This document shows positions 49,601-63,400 of a stretch of 64,000 nucleotides of DNA, one piece after another. Each line of letters starts with the position of its first letter. Position 1 is the first letter of the stretch. The position numbers and the translations under genes were made by a program. The notes below the pieces were generated by a model. It had not been told where the DNA came from. It ran no database searches and was given only the letters and a program-made list of their open reading frames with translations. The stretch comes from Anthopleura xanthogrammica. Lineage: Eukaryota; Cnidaria; Anthozoa; Actiniaria; Actiniidae. Where the stretch lies: assembly GCA_964019055.1 (NCBI GenBank), contig CAXHSA010000008.1, positions 16,829 to 80,828 on the forward strand, in the 5' to 3' direction.

Positions 49601-52600
49601 ATTTGAAATTTGCTTAGAATTTTCTTTTGCTCAAAACACCACGTTTTCACTGCTCAACGCAAGTTTTGGACGAGAAAAGCACATTTTAGGTGTCCAAAAC
49701 ACTGTTTTGCTGGAAAAAAAAGCTTTTTAGCCCAAAAAACTGAAAAATGGCCATTTTGGCTCTCAAAACCAGGTTTTTCGCTGACGGCGTGACCTGTTGG
49801 CTGAAACCCCCACTTTTTGCTCATGAAAATACCTCTTGAGATAAAAACACGACTTTTTGGCGAAAAAAAATGGGGTTTTGGCTGAGTAAAGGTGCTTTTT
49901 GGTCCAAAAAACTGTTTTTTGCTGAGAAAATTTGAAATTTGCTGAGAATTTTCTTTTGCTCAAAACACCACGTTTTCACTGCTCAACGCAAGTTTTGGAC
50001 GAGAAAAGCACATTTTAGGTGTCCAAAACACTGTTTTGCTGGAAAAAAAAGCTTTTTAGCCCAAAAAACTGAAAAATGGCCATTTTGGCTCTCAAAACCA
50101 GGTTTTTCGCTGACGGCGTGACCTGTTGGCTGAAACCCCCACTTTTTGCTCATGAAAATACCTCTTGAGATAAAAACACGACTTTTTGGCGAAAAAAAAT
50201 GGGGTTTTGGCTGAGTAAAGGTGCTTTTTGGTCCAAAAAACTGTTTTTTGCTGAGAAAATTTGAAATTTGCTGAGAATTTTCTTTTGCTCAAAACACCAC
50301 GTTTTCACTGCTCAACGCAAGTTTTGGACGAGAAAAGCACATTTTAGGTGTCCAAAACACTGTTTTGCTGGAAAAAAAAGCTTTTTAGCCCAAAAAACTG
50401 AAAAATGGCCATTTTGGCTCTCAAAACCAGGTTTTTCGCTGACGGCGTGACCTGTTGGCTGAAACCCCCACTTTTTGCTCATGAAAATACCTCTTGAGAT
50501 AAAAACACGACTTTTTGGCGAAAAAAAATGGGGTTTTGGCTGAGTAAAGGTGCTTTTTGGTCCAAAAAACTGTTTTTTGCTGAGAAAATTTGAAATTTGC
50601 TGAGAATTTTCTTTTGCTCAAAACACCACGTTTTCACTGCTCAACGCAAGTTTTGGACGAGAAAAGCACATTTTAGGTGTCCAAAACACTGTTTTGCTGG
50701 AAAAAAAAGCTTTTTAGCCCAAAAAACTGAAAAATGGCCATTTTGGCTCTCAAAACCAGGTTTTTCGCTGACGGCGTGACCTGTTGGCTGAAACCCCCAC
50801 TTTTTGCTCATGAAAATACCTCTTGAGATAAAAACACGACTTTTTGGCGAAAAAAAATGGGGTTTTGGCTGAGTAAAGGTGCTTTTTGGTCCAAAAAACT
50901 GTTTTTTGCTGAGAAAATTTGAAATTTGCTGAGAATTTTCTTTTGCTCAAAACACCACGTTTTCACTGCTCAACGCAAGTTTTGGACGAGAAAAGCACAT
51001 TTTAGGTGTCCAAAACACTGTTTTGCTGGAAAAAAAAGCTTTTTAGCCCAAAAAACTGAAAAATGGCCATTTTGGCTCTCAAAACCAGGTTTTTCGCTGA
51101 CGGCGTGACCTGTTGGCTGAAACCCCCACTTTTTGCTCATGAAAATACCTCTTGAGATAAAAACACGACTTTTTGGCGAAAAAAAATGGGGTTTTGGCTG
51201 AGTAAAGGTGCTTTTTGGTCCAAAAAACTGTTTTTTGCTGAGAAAATTTGAAATTTGCTGAGAATTTTCTTTTGCTCAAAACACCACGTTTTCACTGCTC
51301 AACGCAAGTTTTGGACGAGAAAAGCACATTTTAGGTGTCCAAAACACTGTTTTGCTGGAAAAAAAAGCTTTTTAGCCCAAAAAACTGAAAAATGGCCATT
51401 TTGGCTCTCAAAACCAGGTTTTTCGCTGACGGCGTGACCTGTTGGCTGAAACCCCCACTTTTTGCTCATGAAAATACCTCTTGAGATAAAAACACGACTT
51501 TTTGGCGAAAAAAATGGGGTTTTGGCTGAGTAAAGGTGCTTTTTGGTCCAAAAAACTGTTTTTTGCTGAGAAAATTTGAAATTTGCTGAGAATTTTCTTT
51601 TGCTCAAAACACCACGTTTTCACTGCTCAACGCAAGTTTTGGACGAGAAAAGCACATTTTAGGTGTCCAAAACACTGTTTTGCTGGAAAAAAAAGCTTTT
51701 TAGCCCAAAAAACTGAAAAATGGCCATTTTGGCTCTCAAAACCAGGTTTTTCGCTGACGGCGTGACCTGTTGGCTGAAACCCCCACTTTTTGCTCATGAA
51801 AATACCTCTTGAGATAAAAACACGACTTTTTGGCGAAAACAAATGGGGTTTTGGCTGAGTAAAGGTGCTTTTTGGTCCAAAAAACTGTTTTTTGCTGAGA
51901 AAATTTGAAATTTGCTGAGAATTTTCTTTTGCTCAAAACACCACGTTTTCACTGCTCAACGCAAGTTTTGGACGAGAAAAGCACATTTTAGGTGTCCAAA
52001 ACACTGTTTTGCTGGAAAAAAAAGCTTTTTAGCCCAAAAAACTGAAAAATGGCCATTTTGGCTCTCAAAACCAGGTTTTTCGCTGACGGCGTGACCTGTT
52101 GGCTGAAACCCCCACTTTTTGCTCATGAAAATACCTCTTGAGATAAAAACACGACTTTTTGGCGAAAAAAAATGGGGTTTTGGCTGAGTAAAGGTGCTTT
52201 TTGGTCCAAAAAACTGTTTTTTGCTGAGAAAATTTGAAATTTGCTGAGAATTTTCTTTTGCTCAAAACACCACGTTTTCACTGCTAAACGCAAGTTTTGG
52301 ACGAGAAAAGCACATTTTAGGTGTCCAAAACACTGTTTTGCTGGGAAAAAAAGCTTTTTAGCCCAAAAAACTGAAAAATGGCCATTTTGGCTCTCAAAAC
52401 CAGGTTTTTCGCTGACGGCGTGACCTGTTGGCTGAAACCCCCACTTTTTGCTCATGAAAATACCTCTTGAGATAAAAACACGACTTTTTGGCGAAAAAAA
52501 ATGGGGTTTTGGCTGAGTAAAGGTGCTTTTTGGTCCAAAAAACTGTTTTTTGCTGAGAAAATTTGAAATTTGCTGAGAATTTTCTTTTGCTCAAAACACC

Positions 52601-53227
52601 ACGTTTTCACTGCTCAACGCAAGTTTTGGACGAGAAAAGCACATTTTAGGTGTCCAAAACACTGTTTTGCTGGAAAAAAAAGCTTTTTAGCCCAAAAAAC
52701 TGAAAAATGGCCATTTTGGCTCTCAAAACCAGGTTTTTCGCTGACGGCGTGACCTGTTGGCTGAAACCCCCACTTTTTGCTCATGAAAATACCTCTTGAG
52801 ATAAAAACACGACTTTTTGGCGAAAAAAAATGGGGTTTTGGCTGAGTAAAGGTGCTTTTTGGTCCAAAAAACTGTTTTTTGCTGAGAAAATTTGAAATTT
52901 GCTGACAATTTTCTTTTGCTCAAAACACCACGTTTTCACTGCTAAACGCAAGTTTTGGACGAGAAAAGCACATTTTAGGTGTCCAAAACACTGTTTTGCT
53001 GGGAAAAAAAGCTTTTTAGCCCAAAAAACTGAAAAATGGCCATTTTGGCTCTCAAAACCAGGTTTTTCGCTGACGGCGTGACCTGTTGGCTGAAACCCCC
53101 ACTTTTTGCTCATGAAAATACCTCTTGAGATAAAAACACGACTTTTTGGCGAAAAAAAATGGGGTTTTGGCTGAGTAAAGGTGCTTTTTGGTCCAAAAAA
53201 CTGTTTTTTGCTGAGAAAATTTGAAAT
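46648..53227. repeat. Seven- and fourteen-monomer pattern of shared variants
   Basis: A 7-A run in subunit 8 is at 46901-46907 and 51508-51514, and GAAAACAAATGG has its C at 47233 and 51840; both pairs are 4607 bp apart, fourteen monomers plus one. A third GAAAACAAATGG lies at 49538, 2305 and 2302 bp from the others, seven monomers either way. GACAATTTT is at 47972 and 52906, fifteen monomers apart, so one extra monomer entered the second block. From 47965 to 52240 there are thirteen C-type copies in a row. A two-base gain lies near 47740. Confidence 0.87.
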
Positions 53228-56200
53228 TTGCTGAGAATTTTCTTTTGCTCAAAACACCACGTTTTCACTGCTCAACGCAAGTTTTGGACGAGAAAAGCAC
53301 ATTTTAGGTGTCCAAAACACTGTTTTGCTGGAAAAAAAAGCTTTTTAGCCCAAAAAACTGAAAAATGGCCATTTTGGCTCTCAAAACCAGGTTTTTCGCT
53401 GACGGCGTGACCTGTTGGCTGAAACCCCCACTTTTTGCTCATGAAAATACCTCTTGAGATAAAAACACGACTTTTTGGCGAAAAAAAATGGGGTTTTGGC
53501 TGAGTAAAGGTGCTTTTTGGTCCAAAAAACTGTTTTTTGCTGAGAAAATTTGAAATTTGCTGAGAATTTTCTTTTGCTCAAAACACCACGTTTTCACTGC
53601 TCAACGCAAGTTTTGGACGAGAAAAGCACATTTTAGGTGTCCAAAACACTGTTTTGCTGGAAAAAAAAGCTTTTTAGCCCAAAAAACTGAAAAATGGCCA
53701 TTTTGGCTCTCAAAACCAGGTTTTTCGCTGACGGCGTGACCTGTTGGCTGAAACCCCCACTTTTTGCTCATGAAAATACCTCTTGAGATAAAAACACGAC
53801 TTTTTGGCGAAAAAAAATGGGGTTTTGGCTGAGTAAAGGTGCTTTTTGGTCCAAAAAACTGTTTTTTGCTGAGAAAATTTGAAATTTGCTGAGAATTTTC
53901 TTTTGCTCAAAACACCACGTTTTCACTGCTCAACGCAAGTTTTGGACGAGAAAAGCACATTTTAGGTGTCCAAAACACTGTTTTGCTGGAAAAAAAAGCT
54001 TTTTAGCCCAAAAAACTGAAAAATGGCCATTTTGGCTCTCAAAACCAGGTTTTTCGCTGACGGCGTGACCTGTTGGCTGAAACCCCCACTTTTTGCTCAT
54101 GAAAATACCTCTTGAGATAAAAACACGACTTTTTGGCGAAAAAAAATGGGGTTTTGGCTGAGTAAAGGTGCTTTTTGGTCCAAAAAACTGTTTTTTGCTG
54201 AGAAAATTTGAAATTTGCTGAGAATTTTCTTTTGCTCAAAACACCACGTTTTCACTGCTCAACGCAAGTTTTGGACGAGAAAAGCACATTTTAGGTGTCC
54301 AAAACACTGTTTTGCTGGAAAAAAAAGCTTTTTAGCCCAAAAAACTGAAAAATGGCCATTTTGGCTCTCAAAACCAGGTTTTTCGCTGACGGCGTGACCT
54401 GTTGGCTGAAACCCCCACTTTTTGCTCATGAAAATACCTCTTGAGATAAAAACACGACTTTTTGGCGAAAAAAAATGGGGTTTTGGCTGAGTAAAGGTGC
54501 TTTTTGGTCCAAAAAACTGTTTTTTGCTGAGAAAATTTGAAATTTGCTGAGAATTTTCTTTTGCTCAAAACACCACGTTTTCACTGCTCAACGCAAGTTT
54601 TGGACGAGAAAAGCACATTTTAGGTGTCCAAAACACTGTTTTGCTGGAAAAAAAAGCTTTTTAGCCCAAAAAACTGAAAAATGCCCATTTTGGCTCTCAA
54701 AACCAGGTTTTTCGCTGACGGCGTGACCTGTTGGCTGAAACCCCCACTTTTTGCTCATGAAAATACCTCTTGAGATAAAAACACGACTTTTTGGCGAAAA
54801 AAAATGGGGTTTTGGCTGAGTAAAGGTGCTTTTTGGTCCAAAAAACTGTTTTTTGCTGAGAAAATTTGAAATTTGCTGAGAATTTTCTTTTGCTCAAAAC
54901 ACCACGTTTTCACTGCTCAACGCAAGTTTTGGACGAGAAAAGCACATTTTAGGTGTCCAAAACACTGTTTTGCTGGAAAAAAAAGCTTTTTAGCCCAAAA
55001 AACTGAAAAATGGCCATTTTGGCTCTCAAAACCAGGTTTTTCGCTGACGGCGTGACCTGTTGGCTGAAACCCCCACTTTTTGCTCATGAAAATACCTCTT
55101 GAGATAAAAACACGACTTTTTGGCGAAAAAAAATGGGGTTTTGGCTGAGTAAAGGTGCTTTTTGGTCCAAAAACTGTTTTTTGCTGAGAAAATTTGAAAT
55201 TTGCTGAGAATTTTCTTTTGCTCAAAACACCACGTTTTCACTGCTCAACGCAAGTTTTGGACGAGAAAAGCACATTTTAGGTGTCCAAAACACTGTTTTG
55301 CTGGAAAAAAAAGCTTTTTAAGCCAAAAAAACGGAAAAATGGCCATTTTGGCTCTCAAAACCAGGTTTTTCGCTGACGGCGTGACCTGTTGGCTGAAACC
55401 CCCACTTTTTGCTCATGAAAATACCTCTTGAGATAAAAACACGACTTTTTGGTGAAAAAAAATGGGGTTTTGGCTGAGTAAAGGTGCTTTTTGGTCCAAA
55501 AAACTGTTTTTTGCTGAGAAAATTTGAAATTTGCTGAGAATTTTCTTTTGCTCAAAACACCACGTTTTCACTGCTAAACGCAAGTTTTGGACGAGAAAAG
55601 CACATTTTAGGTGTCCAAAACACTGTTTTGCTGGAAAAAAGAGCTTTTTAGCCCAAAAAACTGAAAAATGGCCATTTTGGCTCTCAAAACCAGGTTTTTC
55701 GCTGACGGCGTGACCTGTTGGCTGAAACCCCCACTTTTTGCTCATGAAAATACCTCTTGAGATAAAAACACGACTTTTTGGCGAAAAAAAATGGGGTTTT
55801 GGCTGAGTAAAGGTGCTTTTTGGTCCAAAAAACTGTTTTTTGCTGAGAAAATTTGAAATTTGCTGAGAATTTTCTTTTGCTCAAAACACCACGTTTTCAC
55901 TGCTCAACGCAAGTTTTGGACGAGAAAAGCACATTTTAGGTGTCCAAAACACTGTTTTGCTGGAAAAAAAAGCTTTTTAGCCCAAAAAACTGAAAAATGG
56001 CCATTTTGGCTCTCAAAACCAGGTTTTTCGCTGACGGCGTGACCTGTTGGCTGAAACCCCCACTTTTTGCTCATGAAAATACCTCTTGAGATAAAAACAC
56101 GACTTTTTGGCGAAAAAAAATGGGGTTTTGGCTGAGTAAAGGTGCTTTTTGGTCCAAAAAACTGTTTTTTGCTGAGAAAATTTGAAATTTGCTGAGAATT

Positions 56201-57833
56201 TTCTTTTGCTCAAAACACCACGTTTTCACTGCTAAACGCAAGTTTTGGACGAGAAAAGCACATTTTAGGTGTCCAAAACACTGTTTTGCTGGAAAAAAAA
56301 GCTTTTTAGCCCAAAAAACTGAAAAATGGCCATTTTGGCTCTCAAAACCAGGTTTTTCGCTGACGGCGTGACCTGTTGGCTGAAACCCCCACTTTTTGCT
56401 CATGAAAATACCTCTTGAGATAAAAACACGACTTTTTGGCGAAAAAAAATGGGGTTTTGGCTGAGTAAAGGTGCTTTTTGGTCCAAAAAACTGTTTTTTG
56501 CTGAGAAAATTTGAAATTTGCTGAGAATTTTCTTTTGCTCAAAACACCACGTTTTCACTGCTAAACGCAAGTTTTGGACGAGAAAAGCACATTTTAGGTG
56601 TCCAAAACACTGTTTTGCTGGGAAAAAAAGCTTTTTAGCCCAAAAAACTGAAAAATGGCCATTTTGGCTCTCAAAACCAGGTTTTTCGCTGACGGCGTGA
56701 CCTGTTGGCTGAAACCCCCACTTTTTGCTCATGAAAATACCTCTTGAGATAAAAACACGACTTTTTGGCGAAAAAAAATGGGGTTTTGGCTGAGTAAAGG
56801 TGCTTTTTGGTCCAAAAAACTGTTTTTTGCTGAGAAAATTTGAAATTTGCTGAGAATTTTCTTTTGCTCAAAACACCACGTTTTCACTGCTAAACGCAAG
56901 TTTTGGACGAGAAAAGCACATTTTAGGTGTCCAAAACACTGTTTTGCTGGGAAAAAAAGCTTTTTAGCCCAAAAAACTGAAAAATGGCCATTTTGGCTCT
57001 CAAAACCAGGTTTTTCGCTGACGGCGTGACCTGTTGGCTGAAACCCCCACTTTTTGCTCATGAAAATACCTCTTGAGATAAAAACACGACTTTTTGGCGA
57101 AAAAAAATGGGGTTTTGGCTGAGTAAAGGTGCTTTTTGGTCCAAAAAACTGTTTTTTGCTGAGAAAATTTGAAATTTGCTGAGAATTTTCTTTTGCTCAA
57201 AACACCACGTTTTCACTGCTCAACGCAAGTTTTGGACGAGAAAAGCACATTTTAGGTGTCCAAAACACTGTTTTGCTGGAAAAAAAAGCTTTTTAGCCCA
57301 AAAAACTGAAAAATGGCCATTTTGGCTCTCAAAACCAGGTTTTTCGCTGACAGCGTGACCTGTTGGCTGAAACCCCCACTTTTTGCTCATGAAAATACCT
57401 CTTGAGATAAAAACACGACTTTTTGGCGAAAAAAAATGGGGTTTTGGCTGAGTAAAGGTGCTTTTTGGTCCAAAAAACTGTTTTTTGCTGAGAAAATTTG
57501 AAATTTGCTGAGAATTTTCTTTTGCTCAAAACACCACGTTTTCACTGCTCAACGCAAGTTTTGGACGAGAAAAGCACATTTTAGGTGTCCAAAACACTGT
57601 TTTGCTGGAAAAAAAAGCTTTTTAGCCCAAAAAACTGAAAAATGGCCATTTTGGCTCTCAAAACCAGGTTTTTCGCTGACGGCGTGACCTGTTGGCTGAA
57701 ACCCCCACTTTTTGCTCATGAAAATACCTCTTGAGATAAAAACACGACTTTTTGGCGAAAAAAAATGGGGTTTTGGCTGAGTAAAGGTGCTTTTTGGTCC
57801 AAAAAACTGTTTTTTGCTGAGAAAATTTGAAAT
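53228..57833. repeat. Mixed monomers; one atypical copy near 55170-55340
   Basis: The copy around 55170 has only 5 A after GGTCC, and soon after reads TTTTTAAGCC and ACGGAAAA with a one-base gain, giving several private changes close together. The next copy has GGTGAAA near 55453 and AAAAAAGAGC near 55640. TGCCCA is near 54684. A-type copies cluster at 56189-56847, two of them with GGG in subunit 2. Confidence 0.8.
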
Positions 57834-59150
57834 TTGCTGAGAATTTTCTTTTGCTCAAAACACCACGTTTTCACTGCTAAACGCAAGTTTTGGACGAGAA
57901 AAGCACATTTTAGGTGTCCAAAACACTGTTTTGCTGGAAAAAAAAGCTTTTTAGCCCAAAAAACTGAAAAATGGCCATTTTGGCTCTCAAAACTAGGTTT
58001 TTCGCTGACGGCGTGACCTGTTGGCTGAAACCCCCACTTTTTGCTCATGAAAATACCTCTTGAGATAAAAACACGACTTTTTGGCGAAAAAAAATGGGGT
58101 TTTAGCTGAGTAAAGGTGCTTTTTGGTCCAAAAAACTGTTTTTTGCTGAGAAAATTTGAAATTTGCTGAGAATTTTCTTTTGCTCAAAACACCACGTTTT
58201 CACTGCTCAACGCAAGTTTTGGACGAGAAAAGCACATTTTAGGTGTCCAAAACACTGTTTTGCTGGAAAAAAAAGCTTTTTAGCCCAAAATACTGAAAAA
58301 TGGCCATTTTGGCTCTCAAAACCAGGTTTTTCGCTGACGGCGTGACCTGTTGGCTGAAACCCCCACTTTTTGCTCATGAAAATACCTCTTGAGATAAAAA
58401 CACGACTTTTTGGCGAAAAAAAATGGGGTTTTGGCTGAGTAAAGGTGCTTTTTGGTCCAAAAAACTGTTTTTTGCTGAGAAAATTTGAAATTTGCTGAGA
58501 ATTTTCTTTTGCTCAAAACACCACGTTTTCACTGCTAAACGCAAGTTTTGGACGAGAAAAGCACATTTTAGGTGTCCAAAACACTGTTTTGCTGGAAAAA
58601 AAAGCTTTGTTAGCCCAAAAAACTGAAAAATGGCCATTTTGGCTCTCAAAACTAGGTTTTTCGCTGACGGCGTGACCTGTTGGCTGAAACCCCCACTTTT
58701 TGCTCATGAAAATACCTCTTGAGATAAAAACACGACTTTTTGGCGAAAAAAAATGGGGTTTTAGCTGAGTAAAGGTGCTTTTTGGTCCAAAAAACTGTTT
58801 TTTGCTGAGAAAATTTGAAATTTGCTGAGAATTTTCTTTTGCTCAAAACACCACGTTTTCACTGCTAAACGCAAGTTTTGGACGAGAAAAGCACATTTTA
58901 GGTGTCCAAAACACTGTTTTGCTGGGAAAAAAAGCTTTTTAGGCCAAAAAACTGAAAAATGGCCATTTTGGCTCTCAAAACCAGGTTTTTCGCTGACGGC
59001 GTGACCTGTTGGCTGAAACCCCCACTTTTTGCTCATGAAAATACCTCTTGAGATAAAAACACGACTTTTTGGCGAAAAAAAATGGGGTTTTGGCTGAGTA
59101 AAGGTGCTTTTTGGTCCAAAAAACTGTTTTTTGCTGAGAAAATTTGAAAT
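57834..59150. repeat. Dimer with two linked point variants
   Basis: AACTAGG (for AACCAGG) is at 57994 and 58653, and TTTTAGCTGAG (for TTTTGGCTGAG) at 58104 and 58763. Both pairs are 659 bp apart, two monomers plus one; the extra base is the G in GCTTTGTTAGC near 58609. A further private change, TTTTAGGCC, is near 58942. Confidence 0.88.
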
Positions 59151-60466
59151 TTGCTGAGAATTTTCTTTTGCTCAAAACACCACGTTTTCACTGCTCAACG
59201 CAAGTTTTGGACGAGAAAAGCACATTTTAGGTGTCCAAAACACTGTTTTGCTGGAAAAAAAAGCTTTTTAGCCCAAAAAACTGAAAAATGGCCATTTTGG
59301 CTCTCAAAACCAGGTTTTTCGCTGACGGCGTGACCTGTTGGCTGAAACCCCCACTTTTTGCTCATGAAAATACCTCTTGAGATAAAAACACGACTTTTTG
59401 GCGAAAAAAAATGGGGTTTTGGCTGAGTAAAGGTGCTTTTTGGTCCAAAAAACTGTTTTTTGCTGAGAAAATTTGAAATTTGCTGAGAATTTTCTTTTGC
59501 TCAAAACACCACGTTTTCACTGCTCAATGCAAGTTTTGGACGAGAAAAGCACATTTTAGGTGTCCAAAACACTGTTTTGCTGGAAAAAAAAGCTTTTTAG
59601 CCCAAAAAACTGAAAAATGCCCATTTTGGCTCTCAAAACCAGGTTTTTCGCTGACGGCGTGACCTGTTGGCTGAAACCCCCACTTTTTGCTCATGAAAAT
59701 ACCTCTTGAGATAAAAACACGACTTTTTGGCGAAAAAAAATGGGGTTTTGGCTGAGTAAAGGTGCTTTTTGGTCCAAAAAACTGTTTTTTGCTGAGAAAA
59801 TTTGAAATTTGCTGAGAATTTTCTTTTGCTCAAAACACCACGTTTTCACTGCTCAACGCAAGTTTTGGACGAGAAAAGCACATTTTAGGTGTCCAAAACA
59901 CTGTTTTGCTGGAAAAAAAAGCTTTTTAGCCCAAAAAACTGAAAAATGGCCATTTTGGCTCTCAAAACCAGGTTTTTCGCTGACGGCGTGACCTGTTGGC
60001 TGAAACCCCCACTTTTTGCTCATGAAAATACCTCTTGAGATAAAAACACGACTTTTTGGCGAAAAAAAATGGGGTTTTGGCTGAGTAAAGGTGCTTTTTG
60101 GTCCAAAAAACTGTTTTTTGCTGAGAAAATTTGAAATTTGCTGAGAATTTTCTTTTGCTCAAAACACCACGTTTTCACTGCTCAACGCAAGTTTTGGACG
60201 AGAAAAGCACATTTTAGGTGTCCAAAACACTGTTTTGCTGGAAAAAAAAGCTTTTTAGCCCAAAAAACTGAAAAATGGCCATTTTGGCTCTCAAAACCAG
60301 GTTTTTCGCTGACGGCGTGACCTGTTGGCTGAAACCCCCACTTTTTGCTCATGAAAATACCTCTTGAGATAAAAACACGACTTTTTGGCGAAAAAAAATG
60401 GGGTTTTGGCTGAGTAAAGGTGCTTTTTGGTCCAAAAAACTGTTTTTTGCTGAGAAAATTTGAAAT
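59151..60466. repeat. C-type near-consensus monomers
   Basis: Four C-type copies close to consensus. Private changes are CAATGCAAG near 59527 (CpG to TpG) and TGCCCA near 59620. Confidence 0.8.
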
Positions 60467-63400
60467 TTGCTGAGAATTTTCTTTTGCTCAAAACACCACG
60501 TTTTCACTGCTCAACGCAAGTTTTGGACGAGAAAAGCACATTTTAGGTGTCCAAAACACTGTTTTGCTGGGAAAACAAGCTTTTTAGCCCAAAAAACTGA
60601 AAAATGGACATTTTGGCTCTCAAAACCAGGTTTTTCGCTGACGGCGTGACCTGTTGGCTGAAACCCCCACTTTTTGCTCATGAAAATACCTCTTGAGATA
60701 AAAACACGACTTTTTGGCGAAAAAAAATGGGGTTTTGGCTGAGTAAAGGTGCTTTTTGGTCCAAAAAACTGTTTTTTGCTGAGAAAATTTGAAATTTGCT
60801 GAGAATTTTCTTTTGCTCAAAACACCACGTTTTCACTGCTCAACGCAAGTTTTGGACGAGAAAAGCACATTTTAGGTGTCCAAAACACTGTTTTGCTGGA
60901 AAAAAAAGCTTTTTAGCCCAAAAAACTGAAAAATGGCCATTTTGGCTCTCAAAACCAGGTTTTTCGCTGACGGCGTGACCTGTTGGCTGAAACCCCCACT
61001 TTTTGCTCATGAAAATACCTCTTGAGATAAAAACACGACTTTTTGGCGAAAAAAAATGGGGTTTTGGCTGAGTAAAGGTGCTTTTTGGTCCAAAAAACTG
61101 TTTTTTGCTGAGAAAATTTGAAATTTGCTGAGAATTTTCTTTTGCTCAAAACACCACGTTTTCACTGCTAAACGCAAGTTTTGGACGAGAAAAGCACATT
61201 TTAGGTGTCCAAAACACTGTTTTGCTGGGAAAAAAAGCTTTTTAGCCCAAAAAACTGAAAAATGGACATTTTGGCTCTCAAAACCAGGTTTTTCGCTGAC
61301 GGCGTGACCTGTTGGCTGAAACCCCCACTTTTTGCTCATGAAAATACCTCTTGAGATAAAAACACGACTTTTTGGCGAAAAAAAATGGGGTTTTGGCTGA
61401 GTAAAGGTGCTTTTTGGTCCAAAAAACTGTTTTTTGCTGAGAAAATTTGAAATTTGCTGAGAATTTTCTTTTGCTCAAAACACCACGTTTTCACTGCTAA
61501 ACGCAAGTTTTGGACGAGAAAAGCACATTTTAGGTGTCCAAAACACTGTTTTGCTGGGAAAAAAAGCTTTTTAGCCCAAAAAACTGAAAAATGGACATTT
61601 TGGCTCTCAAAACCAGGTTTTTCGCTGACGGCGTGACCTGTTGGCTGAAACCCCCACTTTTTGCTCATGAAAATACCTCTTGAGATAAAAACACGACTTT
61701 TTGGCGAAAAAAAATGGGGTTTTGGCTGAGTAAAGGTGCTTTTTGGTCCAAAAAACTGTTTTTTGCTGAGAAAATTTGAAATTTGCTGAGAATTTTCTTT
61801 TGCTCAAAACACCACGTTTTCACTGCTAAACGCAAGTTTTGGACGAGAAAAGCACATTTTAGGTGTCCAAAACACTGTTTTGCTGGAAAAAAAAGCTTTT
61901 TAGCCCAAAAAACTGAAAAATGGCCATTTTGGCTCTCAAAACCAGGTTTTTCGCTGACGGCGTGACCTGTTGGCTGAAACCCCCACTTTTTGCTCATGAA
62001 AATACCTCTTGAGATAAAAACACGACTTTTTGGCGAAAAAAAATGGGGTTTTGGCTGAGTAAAGGTGCTTTTTGGTCCAAAAAACTGTTTTTTGCTGAGA
62101 AAATTTGAAATTTGCTGAGAATTTTCTTTTGCTCAAAACACCACGTTTTCACTGCTCAACGCAAGTTTTGGACGAGAAAAGCACATTTTAGGTGTCCAAA
62201 ACACTGTTTTGCTGGGAAAAAAAGCTTTTTAGCCCAAAAAACTGAAAAATGGACATTTTGGCTCTCAAAACCAGGTTTTTCGCTGACGGCGTGACCTGTT
62301 GGCTGAAACCCCCACTTTTTGCTCATGAAAATACCTCTTGAGATAAAAACACGACTTTTTGGCGAAAAAAAATGGGGTTTTGGCTGAGTAAAGGTGCTTT
62401 TTGGTCCAAAAAACTGTTTTTTGCTGAGAAAATTTGAAATTTGCTGAGAATTTTCTTTTGCTCAAAACACCACGTTTTCACTGCTAAACGCAAGTTTTGG
62501 ACGAGAAAAGCACATTTTAGGTGTCCAAAACACTGTTTTGCTGGAAAAAAAAGCTTTTTAGCCCAAAAAACTGAAAAATGGCCATTTTGGCTCTCAAAAC
62601 CAGGTTTTTCGCTGACGGCGTGACCTGTTGGCTGAAACCCCCACTTTTTGCTCATGAAAATACCTCTTGAGATAAAAACACGACTTTTTGGCGAAAAAAA
62701 ATGGGGTTTTGGCTGAGTAAAGGTGCTTTTTGGTCCAAAAAACTGTTTTTTGCTGAGAAAATTTGAAATTTGCTGAGAATTTTCTTTTGCTCAAAACACC
62801 ACGTTTTCACTGCTCAACGCAAGTTTTGGACGAGAAAAGCACATTTTAGGTGTCCAAAACACTGTTTTGCTGGGAAAAAAAGCTTTTTAGCCCAAAAAAC
62901 TGAAAAATGGACATTTTGGCTCTCAAAACCAGGTTTTTCGCTGACGGCGTGACCTGTTGGCTGAAACCCCCACTTTTTGCTCATGAAAATACCTCTTGAG
63001 ATAAAAACACGACTTTTTGGCGAAAAAAAATGCGGTTTTGGCTGAGTAAAGGTGCTTTTTGGTCCAAAAAACTGTTTTTTGCTGAGAAAATTTGAAATTT
63101 GCTGAGAATTTTCTTTTGCTCAAAACACCACGTTTTCACTGCTCAACGCAAGTTTTGGACGAGAAAAGCACATTTTAGGTGTCCAAAACACTGTTTTGCT
63201 GGAAAAAAAAGCTTTTTAGCCCAAAAAACTGAAAAATGGCCATTTTGGCTCTCAAAACCAGGTTTTTCGCTGACGGCGTGACCTGTTGGCTGAAACCCCC
63301 ACTTTTTGCTCATGAAAATACCTCTTGAGATAAAAAACACGACTTTTTGGCGAAAAAAAATGGGGTTTTGGCTGAGTAAAGGTGCTTTTTGGTCCAAAAA

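Noticed and set aside
4298..63343. All A-run length changes as sequencing errors
   Set aside because: Some may be errors, but several recur in the same place at block offsets (661, 2304, 4607 bp) together with point variants, so at least those are inherited.
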